This document shows, one piece after another, positions 18,867-27,797 of a stretch of DNA of 64,000 nucleotides. Under the pieces are notes generated by a model, which searched no databases, had not been told where the DNA came from, and saw only the letters and a program-made list of their open reading frames with translations. Position 1 is the stretch's first letter. The number at the start of each line of letters is the position of its first letter. The stretch comes from DATKFM01 sp963810485 (lineage in GTDB: Bacteria; Pseudomonadota; Alphaproteobacteria; Dongiales; Dongiaceae): assembly GCA_963810485.1 (NCBI GenBank), contig CAWENQ010000005.1, positions 682,001 to 746,000 of the forward strand, given 5' to 3'. The translations under genes and the position numbers were made by a program.

Positions 18867-19316
18867 ATGAGAAGCTCAAGCCACTTCACCCGATTTGCCA
18901 CTTGGACAGCAGGGGCCACGGGCCGGCCAATGACGTTCATCCTGGCTTGTCTGATCATCGTCGTGTGGGGCATCACCGGGCCGCTCTTCGGCTATTCCGA
19001 CACCTGGCAGCTGGTGATCAACACCGGGACCACGATCATAACCTTCCTCATGGTGTTCCTGATCCAGAACACCCAGAACCGCGACAGCAAGGCGACGCAG
19101 TTGAAGCTCGACGAACTGCTGCGCGCGACCCAGGGAGCGCATAACGCGCTGCTCGATCTGGAAGAACTGAACGAGGACGAGTTGAATCGCATCCGCCGTC
19201 TCTATGCCGTTCTGGCGGCAAAAGCGCGAGAGGACATGAATACCGGCCTGCTTGACATCGACATTCCGGATATCGATCTCAGCGACGATCGAAGCGGCGG
19301 CCGAAGGGGGCACTGA
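18867..19316 (+). CDS. Low-affinity iron permease family protein
   Basis: A 149-residue membrane protein of the Iron_permease (Fet4-related) family. Two membrane segments are visible: about residues 20-42, and the second through NTGTTIITFLMVFLIQN. The block VWGITGPLFGYSDTWQ and IQNTQNRDSKATQLKLDEL are near-invariant in the family. I chose ATG 18867 (MRSSSHFTRFATW), as the frame upstream looks unrelated. Iron transport has not been shown for the short bacterial members. Confidence 0.85.
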   Translation: MRSSSHFTRFATWTAGATGRPMTFILACLIIVVWGITGPLFGYSDTWQLVINTGTTIITFLMVFLIQNTQNRDSKATQLKLDELLRATQGAHNALLDLEELNEDELNRIRRLYAVLAAKAREDMNTGLLDIDIPDIDLSDDRSGGRRGH

Positions 19317-19369
19317 AACTGAATTGCAGCGCCACTCCGCCCTGGATGGGTAAGGTGGATCCTGTGGCG

Positions 19370-20191
19370 CTAACGCGCCGCGAGACTTGGTTCCGCCCGC
19401 CGCCGGCCGCGTTCCTTCGCGCGGAATCCGAGCACACGGGAGATCTCGTCGGCGTGGCGCATGACCAGGGCGCCCAGGCGAGTGGCTTCCGGCCCGAAGA
19501 TGCGCTGCACCGGGCCGGGCACGCTGATGGCGGCGATGGCGATGCCCCTGGCGTCGCGGATGGGAGCGGCGATGCAGCCGGTGCCCGCCTCGAACTCCTC
19601 GCGCTCGGTGGCATAGCCCCGCTGGCGCACCTGATCCAGGTCGGCGCGCAGATCCGCTGCCGTGGTGATCGTCTCCGGCGTGAAGCGCTGGAACGGTGCA
19701 TTCTCCAGGATCGCATTGAGCATCGCGTCATCCGCTTGGAAAGCCAGGATGGCCTTGGCCGATCCCGAGCTGTGGGCGGGAAACGTGCTGCCGATGCGGC
19801 TGGACATGCGCACCGCCCGGGCGCCCGGCACCTGGTCGAGATAGACGGCGCGCACGTCATCCAGCACCACCAGGTTGGTGGTCTCGCCGGTCTCCGCGAC
19901 GATCTTCTCCAGCTGCGGCCGGGCCAGCGCGCGCAGATAGGCGGTTCGGCGCTCCACCGAGGCGGCGATGCCGGCCGTACGGTGGCCGGGGACATAAAAG
20001 CCGGAATCCCGGTCCTTGATTGCGAAGCCGTCCTGGATCAGCGTCGCCAGGAGCCGGTGCGTCGTGCTCACCGACAAGCTCGTGCGGTTGGCCAGCTCGG
20101 ACAGGGTGGCGCCGCGGCCCTGGCTGTCGGCCATGGCGTCCAGCAGGGCCAGCCCGCGACGCAGCGATTGGACGGTTTCGGATTTGCCCAT
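19370..20191 (-). CDS. IclR-family transcriptional regulator
   Basis: A 273-residue regulator with an N-terminal winged helix (TLSELANRTSLSVSTTHRLLATL) and the C-terminal IclR effector domain (AHSSGSAKAILAF, then GCIAAPIRDARGIAIAAISV). I chose ATG 20191 with AGGTGG upstream. It is divergent from a polysaccharide deacetylase gene, which it probably controls from the shared 209-base region containing inverted repeats. Effector unknown. Confidence 0.92.
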   Translation of the reverse strand: MGKSETVQSLRRGLALLDAMADSQGRGATLSELANRTSLSVSTTHRLLATLIQDGFAIKDRDSGFYVPGHRTAGIAASVERRTAYLRALARPQLEKIVAETGETTNLVVLDDVRAVYLDQVPGARAVRMSSRIGSTFPAHSSGSAKAILAFQADDAMLNAILENAPFQRFTPETITTAADLRADLDQVRQRGYATEREEFEAGTGCIAAPIRDARGIAIAAISVPGPVQRIFGPEATRLGALVMRHADEISRVLGFRAKERGRRRAEPSLAAR

Positions 20192-20242
20192 GATCCACCT
20201 GAAAACAGCGGCTGTATCGTTTAGCCCATTTCTGACGACAAC

Positions 20243-20291
20243 GTATGCAGTATACCACTGGTCCCGCAATATAGAATCACAATCCCAGTGG
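20243..20291. promoter_or_regulatory. Inverted repeats in the IclR/deacetylase intergenic region
   Basis: Two features: GTAT-GCAGT-ATAC (20243-20255), and CCACTGG (20255-20261) paired with CCAGTGG (20285-20291). They sit between the divergent starts and are candidate IclR-type operators; neither is proven. Confidence 0.4.
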
Positions 20292-20400
20292 CCGGGAATT
20301 GCATCACTGAATACCGCATGTCGCATGCCTCCGGATGATCGACGTTGGGGTCGGGAAATTGCTATCTTAACAGGATCATAGAAGCGGGGAGGGCAGCAGC

Positions 20401-21306
20401 ATGATCGCAAATCCGGTTCCCTGGCCAGATGGCGCCCGTTGCGCCGTGGCCTTCACCTTCGACATGGACGCGGACAGCTTCCTGCATCTGGCGCGGCCAA
20501 AGGACGCCCACCGCCGGATCGCCGCCATCTCCCAGCTCCGCTACGGACCGCAAATCGGCGTGCCGCGCATCCTCGAGATGTACCGGCGCTATGGCCTGAA
20601 GCAGACCTTCTTCGTGCCGGCCTGGTGCATCGAGCAATATCCCCAGGCGGTGGAGGCGATGGTCGCCGATGGCCATGAGGTCGCGCATCACGGCTACATC
20701 CACGAGCATCCCAACGAGATGCCCCGGGAGGAGGAGCGCTACTGGCTGCGCCGGTCCATCGAGGTGATCCAGAAGCACACCGGAAAGCGGCCGCGCGGCT
20801 TCCGGGCGCCGCTCTACAACTTCTCGGAAAACACCCTGGACCTGCTGCTGGAGGAGGGCTTCGCCTACGACGCCTCGCTGATGGGCGACGATGTTCCCTA
20901 TCTCATCCGTGGCAAGCGCGGCGATCTGGTGGAGCTGCCGAGCCATTGGGGCCTGGATGACTGGCCGCCCTATGTCCACATGGCCGACATCAACTACGAG
21001 ATGCCGATCCGCGCCCCGGCCGAGGCGGTCGCCAATTTCCGCGAGGAATTCGACGCCGCCTGGGACCATGGCGGCCTCTGGATCGCCGTCTGGCATCCCT
21101 TTGTGTCCGGCCGCCTGGCACGGCTGTGCGCAGTGGCGCAACTCATCGAGTACATGCAGAAAAAGGGCAAGGTCTGGTTCGCCCCCATGGAGGACATCGC
21201 CGCCCATATGCGCAGTGTCGTCGCCAGCGGCCAGCACAAACCCCATGTGGACGATCTGCCCTACTATCCGGGCCCGGTCATCGTGGACAAGAAGGCGGCG
21301 GAGTAG
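20401..21306 (+). CDS. Polysaccharide deacetylase family protein (PuuE/PgdA-like)
   Basis: A 301-residue NodB-fold hydrolase without a signal peptide. Motifs: the metal/catalytic Asp region FTFDMDAD, a His pair in HHGYIHEHP, RGFRAPLYNFS, and a C-terminal His in WHPFVSGR. This pattern matches the cytoplasmic branch related to allantoinase PuuE and Helicobacter PgdA, which act on small amides rather than chitin. Divergent from iclR, suggesting a catabolic role (inference). Converges on the CDF gene with a 3-base gap. Confidence 0.85.
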   Translation: MIANPVPWPDGARCAVAFTFDMDADSFLHLARPKDAHRRIAAISQLRYGPQIGVPRILEMYRRYGLKQTFFVPAWCIEQYPQAVEAMVADGHEVAHHGYIHEHPNEMPREEERYWLRRSIEVIQKHTGKRPRGFRAPLYNFSENTLDLLLEEGFAYDASLMGDDVPYLIRGKRGDLVELPSHWGLDDWPPYVHMADINYEMPIRAPAEAVANFREEFDAAWDHGGLWIAVWHPFVSGRLARLCAVAQLIEYMQKKGKVWFAPMEDIAAHMRSVVASGQHKPHVDDLPYYPGPVIVDKKAAE

Positions 21307-21309
21307 GCG

Positions 21310-22236
21310 TCAATCGCAGCAGGTATCGATCTCGACGGTCACGTGGGACAGGCTGTTCAGAACGCGCAGCCGCTCGCGATAGTGGGACGGGCGCTCCGGC
21401 CGGTGGGTCACCAGCGAGACGATGGCGCTATAGTGGCCGGGGCCGACGCGCCAGAGATGCAGGTCGGCGACGCGGTCGCCTTCGACCTCCAGGATCGAAC
21501 GGATCTTCTGCGCAATCCCCGGATCGGGTGTCATGTCCAGCAGCACGGCGCCGGTATCGCGGATGAGCTGATAGGACCAGCGGGCAATGACCGCGCCGCC
21601 GACGATGCCCATGATCGCATCCATCCAGATCCAGCCGAACAGCAGGCCCGCGGTGAGGCCGGCGATCGCCAGCACCGACGTCAGCGCATCGGCGAGCACA
21701 TGGAAGTAGGCCGAGCGGATATTGTGGTCGGCGTGATCGCGATGCGTCGTGCCGTCTTCGTGGGTATGGACATGCCCATGGTCGTGGCGCAGCAGCCAGG
21801 CGCTCAGCAGGTTCACCGCAAGACCCACCACGGCGACCAGCAGCGACTCGCCGAAGGAGATCGGCACGGGATTGGCCAGACGCTGTACGCACTCCACAAT
21901 CAGCCACAGCGCCACCAGCGACAAGATGATGGCGCTGGCGAAACCGGCGAGATCGCCCACCTTGCCAGTGCCGAAGGTAAACCGCGAGTCCGACGCCCGC
22001 CGCCGCGCATAGACATAGGCGGCGGCTGAGATCGTCAAGGCGCCGGCATGGGTGGCCATATGCCAGCCATCGGCCATCAACGCCATGGAGCCGAAAGCAA
22101 AACCGGCCGCGATCTCGATGACCGTCATCACGGCGGTCAGCGCGATCACCAGCTTCAGCTTGCGCTCATGCTCGCCATGGGCCTGGCCGAGATAGACATG
22201 CTCATGGCGCCACTTGTCGAGAGAGTCCGTATGCAT
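21310..22236 (-). CDS. dmeF: CDF-family divalent metal exporter (DmeF-like)
   Basis: A 308-residue inner-membrane cation diffusion facilitator with six membrane segments. Site-A residues are in HMATHAG (TM2) and HVLADALTS (TM5). A histidine-rich cytoplasmic loop (RHDHGHVHTHEDG, then HRDHADHN) lies between TM4 and TM5. The long N-terminal extension with HEHVYLGQAH and the HMATHAGAL motif are typical of DmeF, a Co/Ni exporter. The C-terminus ends in CCD. No DmeR/RcnR-type repressor lies next to it. Confidence 0.88.
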   Translation of the reverse strand: MHTDSLDKWRHEHVYLGQAHGEHERKLKLVIALTAVMTVIEIAAGFAFGSMALMADGWHMATHAGALTISAAAYVYARRRASDSRFTFGTGKVGDLAGFASAIILSLVALWLIVECVQRLANPVPISFGESLLVAVVGLAVNLLSAWLLRHDHGHVHTHEDGTTHRDHADHNIRSAYFHVLADALTSVLAIAGLTAGLLFGWIWMDAIMGIVGGAVIARWSYQLIRDTGAVLLDMTPDPGIAQKIRSILEVEGDRVADLHLWRVGPGHYSAIVSLVTHRPERPSHYRERLRVLNSLSHVTVEIDTCCD

Positions 22237-22308
22237 CGCCGGTCCTGGTTGCCCCTCGGCAATATATAGGATGCGGAGGCCGGAATGAAACCGCCCGCCT
22301 TTCGCGAA

Positions 22309-24264
22309 TCAGCTCTGCGGCCGCCGCAGATTGCGCACCATGCGGGACGCGGCATTGTCCGGCGGGGATTTTGGCGCCGGCGGTGCAGGTGCGGCCGCTG
22401 CCGGCGCTGGTACAGGCGCCGTCGGATGCAAGGGTTGCACAGTCGCGGGCTGCCGCTCGACTTCCGGCTCCGGCTTCGACACCGCCTTTAGATGCGGCAG
22501 CGGCTCATTCGGCGAAACGGAAGGGTCGAGAACTTCAAGCGTCAATTCATAGACCGGCCGCGGCACGAAGCGGCCCCGGTCCAGATGCCTCACGCGGATC
22601 GCCTCGGAATTGCTGATGCCGATCGTATGGCCGTGATCGACTACCGGCCCGTTCGCCAGCAGGTAGTGCGCCGTGCCGATGACACGCTGGGCAATGACGG
22701 ATGGATGCAATTCCGCCGGCGGAAACTCGATTTCCCGTCCGACGAAGGGCATCAAGCCCGTGGTCATCATTCCCACGCCAGGCCTGCCATTCTCCAAGGT
22801 TCCCTTGAAGAAACGCAGCTGCAGCCAGTTGTCCACCGGCGGTGTACCGGTCGAAGAACCCAAGGCGCCTTCTTGAAAATGCTCCGGCTTGGTGACGACA
22901 TCGCCGCTGCACCAGTAGACGCCGAGCGCCGGCGCGATATCGCAAAGCGCTGCGGTCACGATCGTCAGGTCGCCCGCCTGTCCGGCGACCTTGGCGAAGC
23001 CTTCGGCGGCGCCCATCGCGGCGACGATGATATGAGCCCTGTGCGTCTCCAGTTTCGCGCGGGCGTCGGGCCAGACGAGCTCCGCTGCTGCAATGGAGCT
23101 ATTGAGATGTCCCGGCGGCATGGGCGCGTCGATTGACATCAGCACCAGGCGCGAGTTTCCCACCAGCAGCATATGCGTATTGCCGCTGGCGTCTTCCGGA
23201 CCATCCCCGCCGACGGGCATGATCCCGCCCTTGAAGCCGGGAAAGCGGCGCTTGATCGCCGCCGTCAGCATCTGCATCGAGATCGGCGTCGGCCGCGCCA
23301 ATGCGATCATCGCCATGAATTTTTCCGGCCCTGAGCTTTCGGTTGCGTTTGGGCCTGCGGCCGATCCTTCGGGCGGCGGCGCATCAGTGGCCGGTTTTGG
23401 CGGCAGCGGCGTGTCGCCGAATGCATCGGGCGGCAGCTTGCCCGCGGCATCCAGTTTCACCAGTCTTGTTTCGAAAATTGCAATTCCCTGGCGCTGGCCT
23501 TCGTTTGCATATCGCACGCAGGCGACGTCGCCGTCCTTCAGCTTGACGCTGTCGCCCTCGTCGAAACCGGCGCCGCGCTGCAGAGTGAATTGCAGAAGCT
23601 GATGTATGGCATCGAGCAGGTTTTCCCGCTCGCGCGCCATCGGCCGGATTTCGATCTCGCGGCCCACCAGCATGCGCAAGCCATTGGTCATCGCCGTCAG
23701 GCGGCGTTGCCCGTTGTCGGCGGGCGCGTCGGCGATGATCGTCTGCACCCAGGACTCGACCGGCGGTTCGCCTGATAGCATCTTCGCCGCCAGTTCGCGA
23801 AGGCGGCGGACGGGCGTCAGTGCATTGCCGCTGGGACAGAACATGCCGACTGCCGGCAGCAAGTTGCAGAGGCAGGCGGATATCAGGGTCAGGCAGATTG
23901 CATTGCGGATGGGGTTTTCTCTGCCGTCCTGCCGCTGCAGGGCAATCACCGCGACGTGGGAGCGGCAGCGCTGCAACTCCGCTCGCGCCTCCGGCCAATG
24001 GGGGTTCATGGCATAAGCGAACGTCAGCATGTCTGGCGGAATCGGTGTCGGCATCATCATGACATCGATGCCGGCCTCGGCATTGGCGCCGAGGATGATC
24101 CGGATCGGTGCGCCTGGCGCCTGCGGCTCAACTGCCTCGATCGGCAGTTTCTCGTGATAGCCGGGAAACAGCTTCTTGTATTGATCGGCGATCGCCTTGC
24201 CGGTCACCGGCGACTGACTTGAAATCGCGATCTGCGTGATGAGTTGAATGCCGTCCTGCGCCAT
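22309..24264 (-). CDS. Unknown protein with two tandem copies of one domain (DUF4261-like)
   Basis: A 651-residue protein made of two related halves of about 270 residues and a Pro/Ala-rich tail. Matching blocks: MPTPIPPDMLTFAYAMNPHW with DAPMPPGHLNSSIAAAELVW; WPEARAELQRCRSHVAVIAL with WPDARAKLETHRAHIIVAAM; NGLRMLVGREIEI with TGLMPFVGREIEF; and Ala-Val-Gly-rich segments followed by C[PS]SG. The pattern suggests DUF4261 (from memory, not searched). There is no signal peptide; hydrophobic patches are short. A Pro-rich linker with GSAAGPNATESSGP separates the halves. Function unknown. Confidence 0.75.
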   Translation of the reverse strand: MAQDGIQLITQIAISSQSPVTGKAIADQYKKLFPGYHEKLPIEAVEPQAPGAPIRIILGANAEAGIDVMMMPTPIPPDMLTFAYAMNPHWPEARAELQRCRSHVAVIALQRQDGRENPIRNAICLTLISACLCNLLPAVGMFCPSGNALTPVRRLRELAAKMLSGEPPVESWVQTIIADAPADNGQRRLTAMTNGLRMLVGREIEIRPMARERENLLDAIHQLLQFTLQRGAGFDEGDSVKLKDGDVACVRYANEGQRQGIAIFETRLVKLDAAGKLPPDAFGDTPLPPKPATDAPPPEGSAAGPNATESSGPEKFMAMIALARPTPISMQMLTAAIKRRFPGFKGGIMPVGGDGPEDASGNTHMLLVGNSRLVLMSIDAPMPPGHLNSSIAAAELVWPDARAKLETHRAHIIVAAMGAAEGFAKVAGQAGDLTIVTAALCDIAPALGVYWCSGDVVTKPEHFQEGALGSSTGTPPVDNWLQLRFFKGTLENGRPGVGMMTTGLMPFVGREIEFPPAELHPSVIAQRVIGTAHYLLANGPVVDHGHTIGISNSEAIRVRHLDRGRFVPRPVYELTLEVLDPSVSPNEPLPHLKAVSKPEPEVERQPATVQPLHPTAPVPAPAAAAPAPPAPKSPPDNAASRMVRNLRRPQS

Positions 24265-24420
24265 GGTCCGTTTTCCGACTATCTGTCTGACGGCATAGAC
24301 TTAAATCAAGGCCCTTTACGTTCCGTTAAGCGCGATTTTCGTTGAGAAATCATGGGCGAAAGCCGGGTCGATGGCCTATTCTGCCGGCGACGGAAATTGG
24401 GGAATCAACGAGAAAGTACA

Positions 24421-26013
24421 ATGAGTGCGACCTACGACGCGATCGTCATCGGCGGCGGCCATAACGGGCTGACCGCTGCGGCCTACCTGGCCAAGGCCGG
24501 GCAGAAGGTCCTGGTACTGGAGCGGCGCGCCGTGTTGGGCGGCGCCGCGGTGACCGAGGAATTCCATCCCGGCTACCGCAACTCGGTCGCGTCCTACACC
24601 GTCAGCCTGTTGCGGCCGGAGGTGATCGAGGAGCTGGAGTTGAAGCGCCACGGCTATCAGCCGATTCGCATGAAGGCCCATCTCAGCATTCTCCAGGATG
24701 GGCGCGCGCTGCTGATGACCGGCGACGATGCGCACGACCGCGCCGCGGTCGGCCGTTTCTCCAACCGGGATTACGACAATCTCCATCGCTTCCATGCGGC
24801 GGTGGACCGAGTGGGCCAGGTGATCCGCGCCCAGTGGCTGAAGCCGCCGCCCGATCTCGGCGGCGGGATCATGGATCTGCTGACGCTGCTGCCCGCCGGG
24901 CGCGAGTTCCGCGGCTTGTCGCTCGACGACCGTCACCTGCTGATGCAGTTGCTGACATCGCCGGCGAACGAGATTGCTGAGCGCTGGTTCGAGAGCGAGC
25001 CGATCCGCAACATTACCGCCGGCCATTGCGTCTCCGGCAATTTCGCCAGCCTGGATGCTCCGGGCTCGGCAATCCCCTATTTCCACCACGCGCTCGGCGA
25101 ATTCGAGGGCGAGCGCGGCGCCTGGGGCCATTCCCGCGGCGGCATGGGCGCGATTACCCAGGCAATGGCGTCATCGGGCCGCGCTCATGGCGTCGAGTAT
25201 CGTACAGGCGCGGCGGTGGATCGCATTATCCTGGAGGGCGGCCGCGCCGTCGGCGTGCGGCTGGAGGGCGGCGAGGAATTCCGCGCCAAGCGGGTGCTGG
25301 CCAACACCGATCCGAAGCGGACCTTCCTCAAATTCGTCGGCCGCGAGAATCTGCCGGAGGGATTTGCCGACGGCATCGAGCGGCTGCGCATGGGCCACGC
25401 GACTCTGCGGATGAACCTGGCGCTTTCGGGGGCGCCGGAGTTCGCCGCGCTGTCGGGAACGGACGCCGATATCGCCCGCGGCGCCTCCATCACCATCTTT
25501 CCGGAACGCGCCACCATCGAAGCCAACTATCGCGCGGCCCTGGCGGGCCAGATCATCGACGAACCCTATCTGGATATCCGAATTCCCTCTGCCATCGACG
25601 ACACGCTGGCGCCGCGCGGGCACCACGTCATGAGCCTGATCGGCAAGTACTATCCCTACCGCCTGCCTGATGGGCAGAACTGGGACGAAATTGGCCCGTC
25701 CGTCGCTGAAAGCATCCTGACGAAATTGGAAAGGCACATGCCAAACCTGCGGCGCCTGATCGTAGGCCGCCAATTCCTGACGCCGCTGGATCTGGAGCGC
25801 GTGTTCGGCCTCACCGAAGGCGACATCTTCCACGGCCGCCACGATCTCGATCAGATCTTCGGCCTGCGCCCCCACCCAAAATCGGCGCAGTTCGCAACGC
25901 CGATCCCCGGCCTCTATCTCTGCGGCTCCGGCGCCCACCCCGGCGGCGCGGTTTCGGGTGCGCCCGGGCGGAATGCAGCGATGCGCGTGATCAAGGACGC
26001 GAAGCGGGGGTGA
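24421..26013 (+). CDS. FAD-dependent oxidoreductase (CrtI / phytoene-desaturase-like)
   Basis: A 530-residue flavoprotein. The N-terminal dinucleotide fold reads AIVIGGGHNGLTAAAYLA and ends with Glu in VLERR. It has ITQAMASSGRAHGVEY in the middle and the C-terminal GLYLCGSGAHPGGAVSGAPG that closes over FAD. I chose ATG 24421 (MSATYDAIVIG). This branch of the CrtI superfamily is common outside carotenoid clusters; no crtB or crtE is nearby, so a carotenoid role is unsupported. Substrate unknown. Confidence 0.88.
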   Translation: MSATYDAIVIGGGHNGLTAAAYLAKAGQKVLVLERRAVLGGAAVTEEFHPGYRNSVASYTVSLLRPEVIEELELKRHGYQPIRMKAHLSILQDGRALLMTGDDAHDRAAVGRFSNRDYDNLHRFHAAVDRVGQVIRAQWLKPPPDLGGGIMDLLTLLPAGREFRGLSLDDRHLLMQLLTSPANEIAERWFESEPIRNITAGHCVSGNFASLDAPGSAIPYFHHALGEFEGERGAWGHSRGGMGAITQAMASSGRAHGVEYRTGAAVDRIILEGGRAVGVRLEGGEEFRAKRVLANTDPKRTFLKFVGRENLPEGFADGIERLRMGHATLRMNLALSGAPEFAALSGTDADIARGASITIFPERATIEANYRAALAGQIIDEPYLDIRIPSAIDDTLAPRGHHVMSLIGKYYPYRLPDGQNWDEIGPSVAESILTKLERHMPNLRRLIVGRQFLTPLDLERVFGLTEGDIFHGRHDLDQIFGLRPHPKSAQFATPIPGLYLCGSGAHPGGAVSGAPGRNAAMRVIKDAKRG

Positions 26014-26079
26014 AGATTCCTTGCTTCTCCGATTTTGGGCTCACCAGATTCTACGTCGAGAGAAACTGTTCTCAATAAT

Positions 26080-26149
26080 CCCCTCTCCACGCAATGCGGG
26101 GAGAGGGATCGCAGCATTCGCGTACAGCGAATGTTGCGTGGGTGAGGGG
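26080..26149. repeat. Two-hairpin repeat, copy 2
   Basis: The first hairpin has arms CCCCTCTCC / GGAGAGGG; the second has CATTCGC / GCGAATG, followed by GGGTGAGGGG. Same orientation and layout as the copy at 60107-60176. Confidence 0.8.
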
Positions 26150-26258
26150 CTGGCTCCGATGTGTTCGCTTGCATCGCTGTTGCTACTGAGGTTCGGATTT
26201 TCAAGGCATCGTGCATGCGAACAACAAAGTCCCGCTTAACGGGCTCGTGCGCCCAATT

Positions 26259-26283
26259 CCCCTCTCCCGCAAGGGGAGAGGGG
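26259..26283. repeat. Hairpin repeat, copy 3 (single hairpin)
   Basis: CCCCTCTCCC and GGGAGAGGGG separated by a few bases. Only the first hairpin of the family is present. Confidence 0.7.
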
Positions 26284-26317
26284 ACTATGAGGACGACTCC
26301 TTGTCGCGAATGCACCC

Positions 26318-26794
26318 CTACCGCAAGCCCGGTTGCGCGAACGGTTTCAGCACCGACATGGCCAGGCTCGACCGCGTGTCCTTCACGCCGGGCATGCGCA
26401 GCAGCGCCTTGAGCGCGAACTCGCTGTACTCCTCCAGGTCGGCCACCATCACGTGGAGCAGATAGTCGAACTCGCCGCTCATGATGTAGCAGGCGACCAC
26501 TTCCGGCCGGGCCGCGAGAGCGCGTTGGAAGGCGGCGACTTTTTCCTCTGAGTGATCCTGCAACGTGACCTGCACGAAGGCCTGCAATCCGCGGCCGATG
26601 GCGGCGGGGCTGATCTGAGTGGTGTAGCCGACAATGATGCCGGCCTCCTCCATCTGCTTCACCCGCCGCTGGCAAGGGGTGGGGGACAGGCCGACCTTGT
26701 CCGCGAGGTCGACCATGGCGATGCGGCCGTCCTTGCGCAGTTCCTCCAGGATGCGGCGGTCGATGGCGTCGATTTCAGGAAGTAGGGATTTCAT
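26318..26794 (-). CDS. Lrp/AsnC-family regulator
   Basis: A 158-residue regulator: N-terminal helix-turn-helix (DAIDRRILEELRKDGR, then LADKVGLSPTPCQRRV) and C-terminal RAM effector domain (VVACYIMSGEFDYLLHV). It is divergent from phhA across 118 AT-rich bases and probably controls phenylalanine/tyrosine breakdown in response to an aromatic amino acid (inference). Its close relatives regulate phhA and hpd in other proteobacteria. Confidence 0.92.
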   Translation of the reverse strand: MKSLLPEIDAIDRRILEELRKDGRIAMVDLADKVGLSPTPCQRRVKQMEEAGIIVGYTTQISPAAIGRGLQAFVQVTLQDHSEEKVAAFQRALAARPEVVACYIMSGEFDYLLHVMVADLEEYSEFALKALLRMPGVKDTRSSLAMSVLKPFAQPGLR

Positions 26795-26912
26795 CTAAAC
26801 GATTACGGAGTAATAGTGAATAACCTCTCATGATAGGCATCAGTAAGCCATTTTTGCAAGGTTTCCCTAGCTCGGTTAGCGTATTTTATAGGTATGCGAA
26901 GGAGGCTTCCAA

Positions 26913-27779
26913 ATGCCTGATGGTGGCTTTGGACAGGGTTTGCGGGGCGACTACAGCAGGGCTCAGCCGGATTACACGGTTGAGGCGGACTGGCGCGCCT
27001 ACAGCACCGACGATCACGAGATTTGGCGGCAATTGTTTCAGCGCCAGTCGGCGCAGGTGGAGCGCTATGCCTGCAATGAATTCATCCACGCGCTGAAGGC
27101 GTTGAAGCTCACCGACCGCATCCCTCATTTCGACAAGGTGAACGCCATCCTCGCGCCCGCCACCGGCTGGCGCATCGTCGCCGTGCCCGGACTGATCCCC
27201 GATGACGTGTTCTTCGCCCATCTGGCGAAGCGGCAATTCCCGGTCACCGTCTGGATGCGCAAGCCCGAGGAACTGGACTACATCGTCGAGCCCGACCTGT
27301 TCCATGATTTCTTCGGCCATGTGCCGCTGTTGTTCAACCCGGTCTTCGCCGGCTACATGGAGGCCTATGGCCGCAAGGGGCCGGAGGCGCTGGCGCTGAA
27401 TTCGGTGAAGCTGCTGGCGCGGTTTTACTGGTATATGGTGGAGTTCGGCCTGATCCGCACGCCGCGAGGCCTGCGCGCTTTCGGCGCCGGCATGTTGTCG
27501 TCGCACAGCGAACTGGCCTATTCGGTGGAGAGCCCCGAGCCGAACCGGGTCCATTTCAATCTCGAACGCGTCATGCGTACGGACTACAAGATCGACGCAT
27601 TCCAGGAGACCTATTTTGTGCTCGACAGTTTTGACGAGCTCTTTGCCGCCAGCCAGCGCGACTTCGCGCCGCTTTACGCCGCTTATCGCGATCAGCCGGC
27701 ATTCCCGGCCGCAACGATCCTGCCCACCGACGCCATCATCCACAAAGGCCGCCGCGCCCTCGTTCCCCGCGCCGCCTGA
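26913..27779 (+). CDS. phhA: Phenylalanine 4-monooxygenase
   Basis: Hydroxylates phenylalanine to tyrosine using tetrahydropterin, iron and oxygen. The 288-residue catalytic-only form is normal for bacteria. Iron ligands are the two His of HDFFGHVPLL and the Glu of YWYMVEFGL. The start ATG is preceded by AAGGAGG. First gene of phhA-hppD-hmgA-fahA-maiA; hppD follows after 18 bases. The pterin carbinolamine dehydratase phhB is not in the window. Confidence 0.95.
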   Translation: MPDGGFGQGLRGDYSRAQPDYTVEADWRAYSTDDHEIWRQLFQRQSAQVERYACNEFIHALKALKLTDRIPHFDKVNAILAPATGWRIVAVPGLIPDDVFFAHLAKRQFPVTVWMRKPEELDYIVEPDLFHDFFGHVPLLFNPVFAGYMEAYGRKGPEALALNSVKLLARFYWYMVEFGLIRTPRGLRAFGAGMLSSHSELAYSVESPEPNRVHFNLERVMRTDYKIDAFQETYFVLDSFDELFAASQRDFAPLYAAYRDQPAFPAATILPTDAIIHKGRRALVPRAA

Positions 27780-27797
27780 AGTTCAGAGGACATTGCC

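Larger units (their letters stand above)
26014..26317. other. Intergenic stretch with two hairpin repeats
   Basis: Between convergent genes (oxidoreductase and Lrp). It contains a full two-hairpin repeat at 26080-26149 and a short single-hairpin copy at 26259-26283, and no credible gene. Confidence 0.7.

Noticed and set aside
24301..24352. CtrA-like box (TTAC-N6-TTAA) upstream of the CrtI-like gene
   Set aside because: The spacer is 6, not 7, and one half-site deviates from TTAA.
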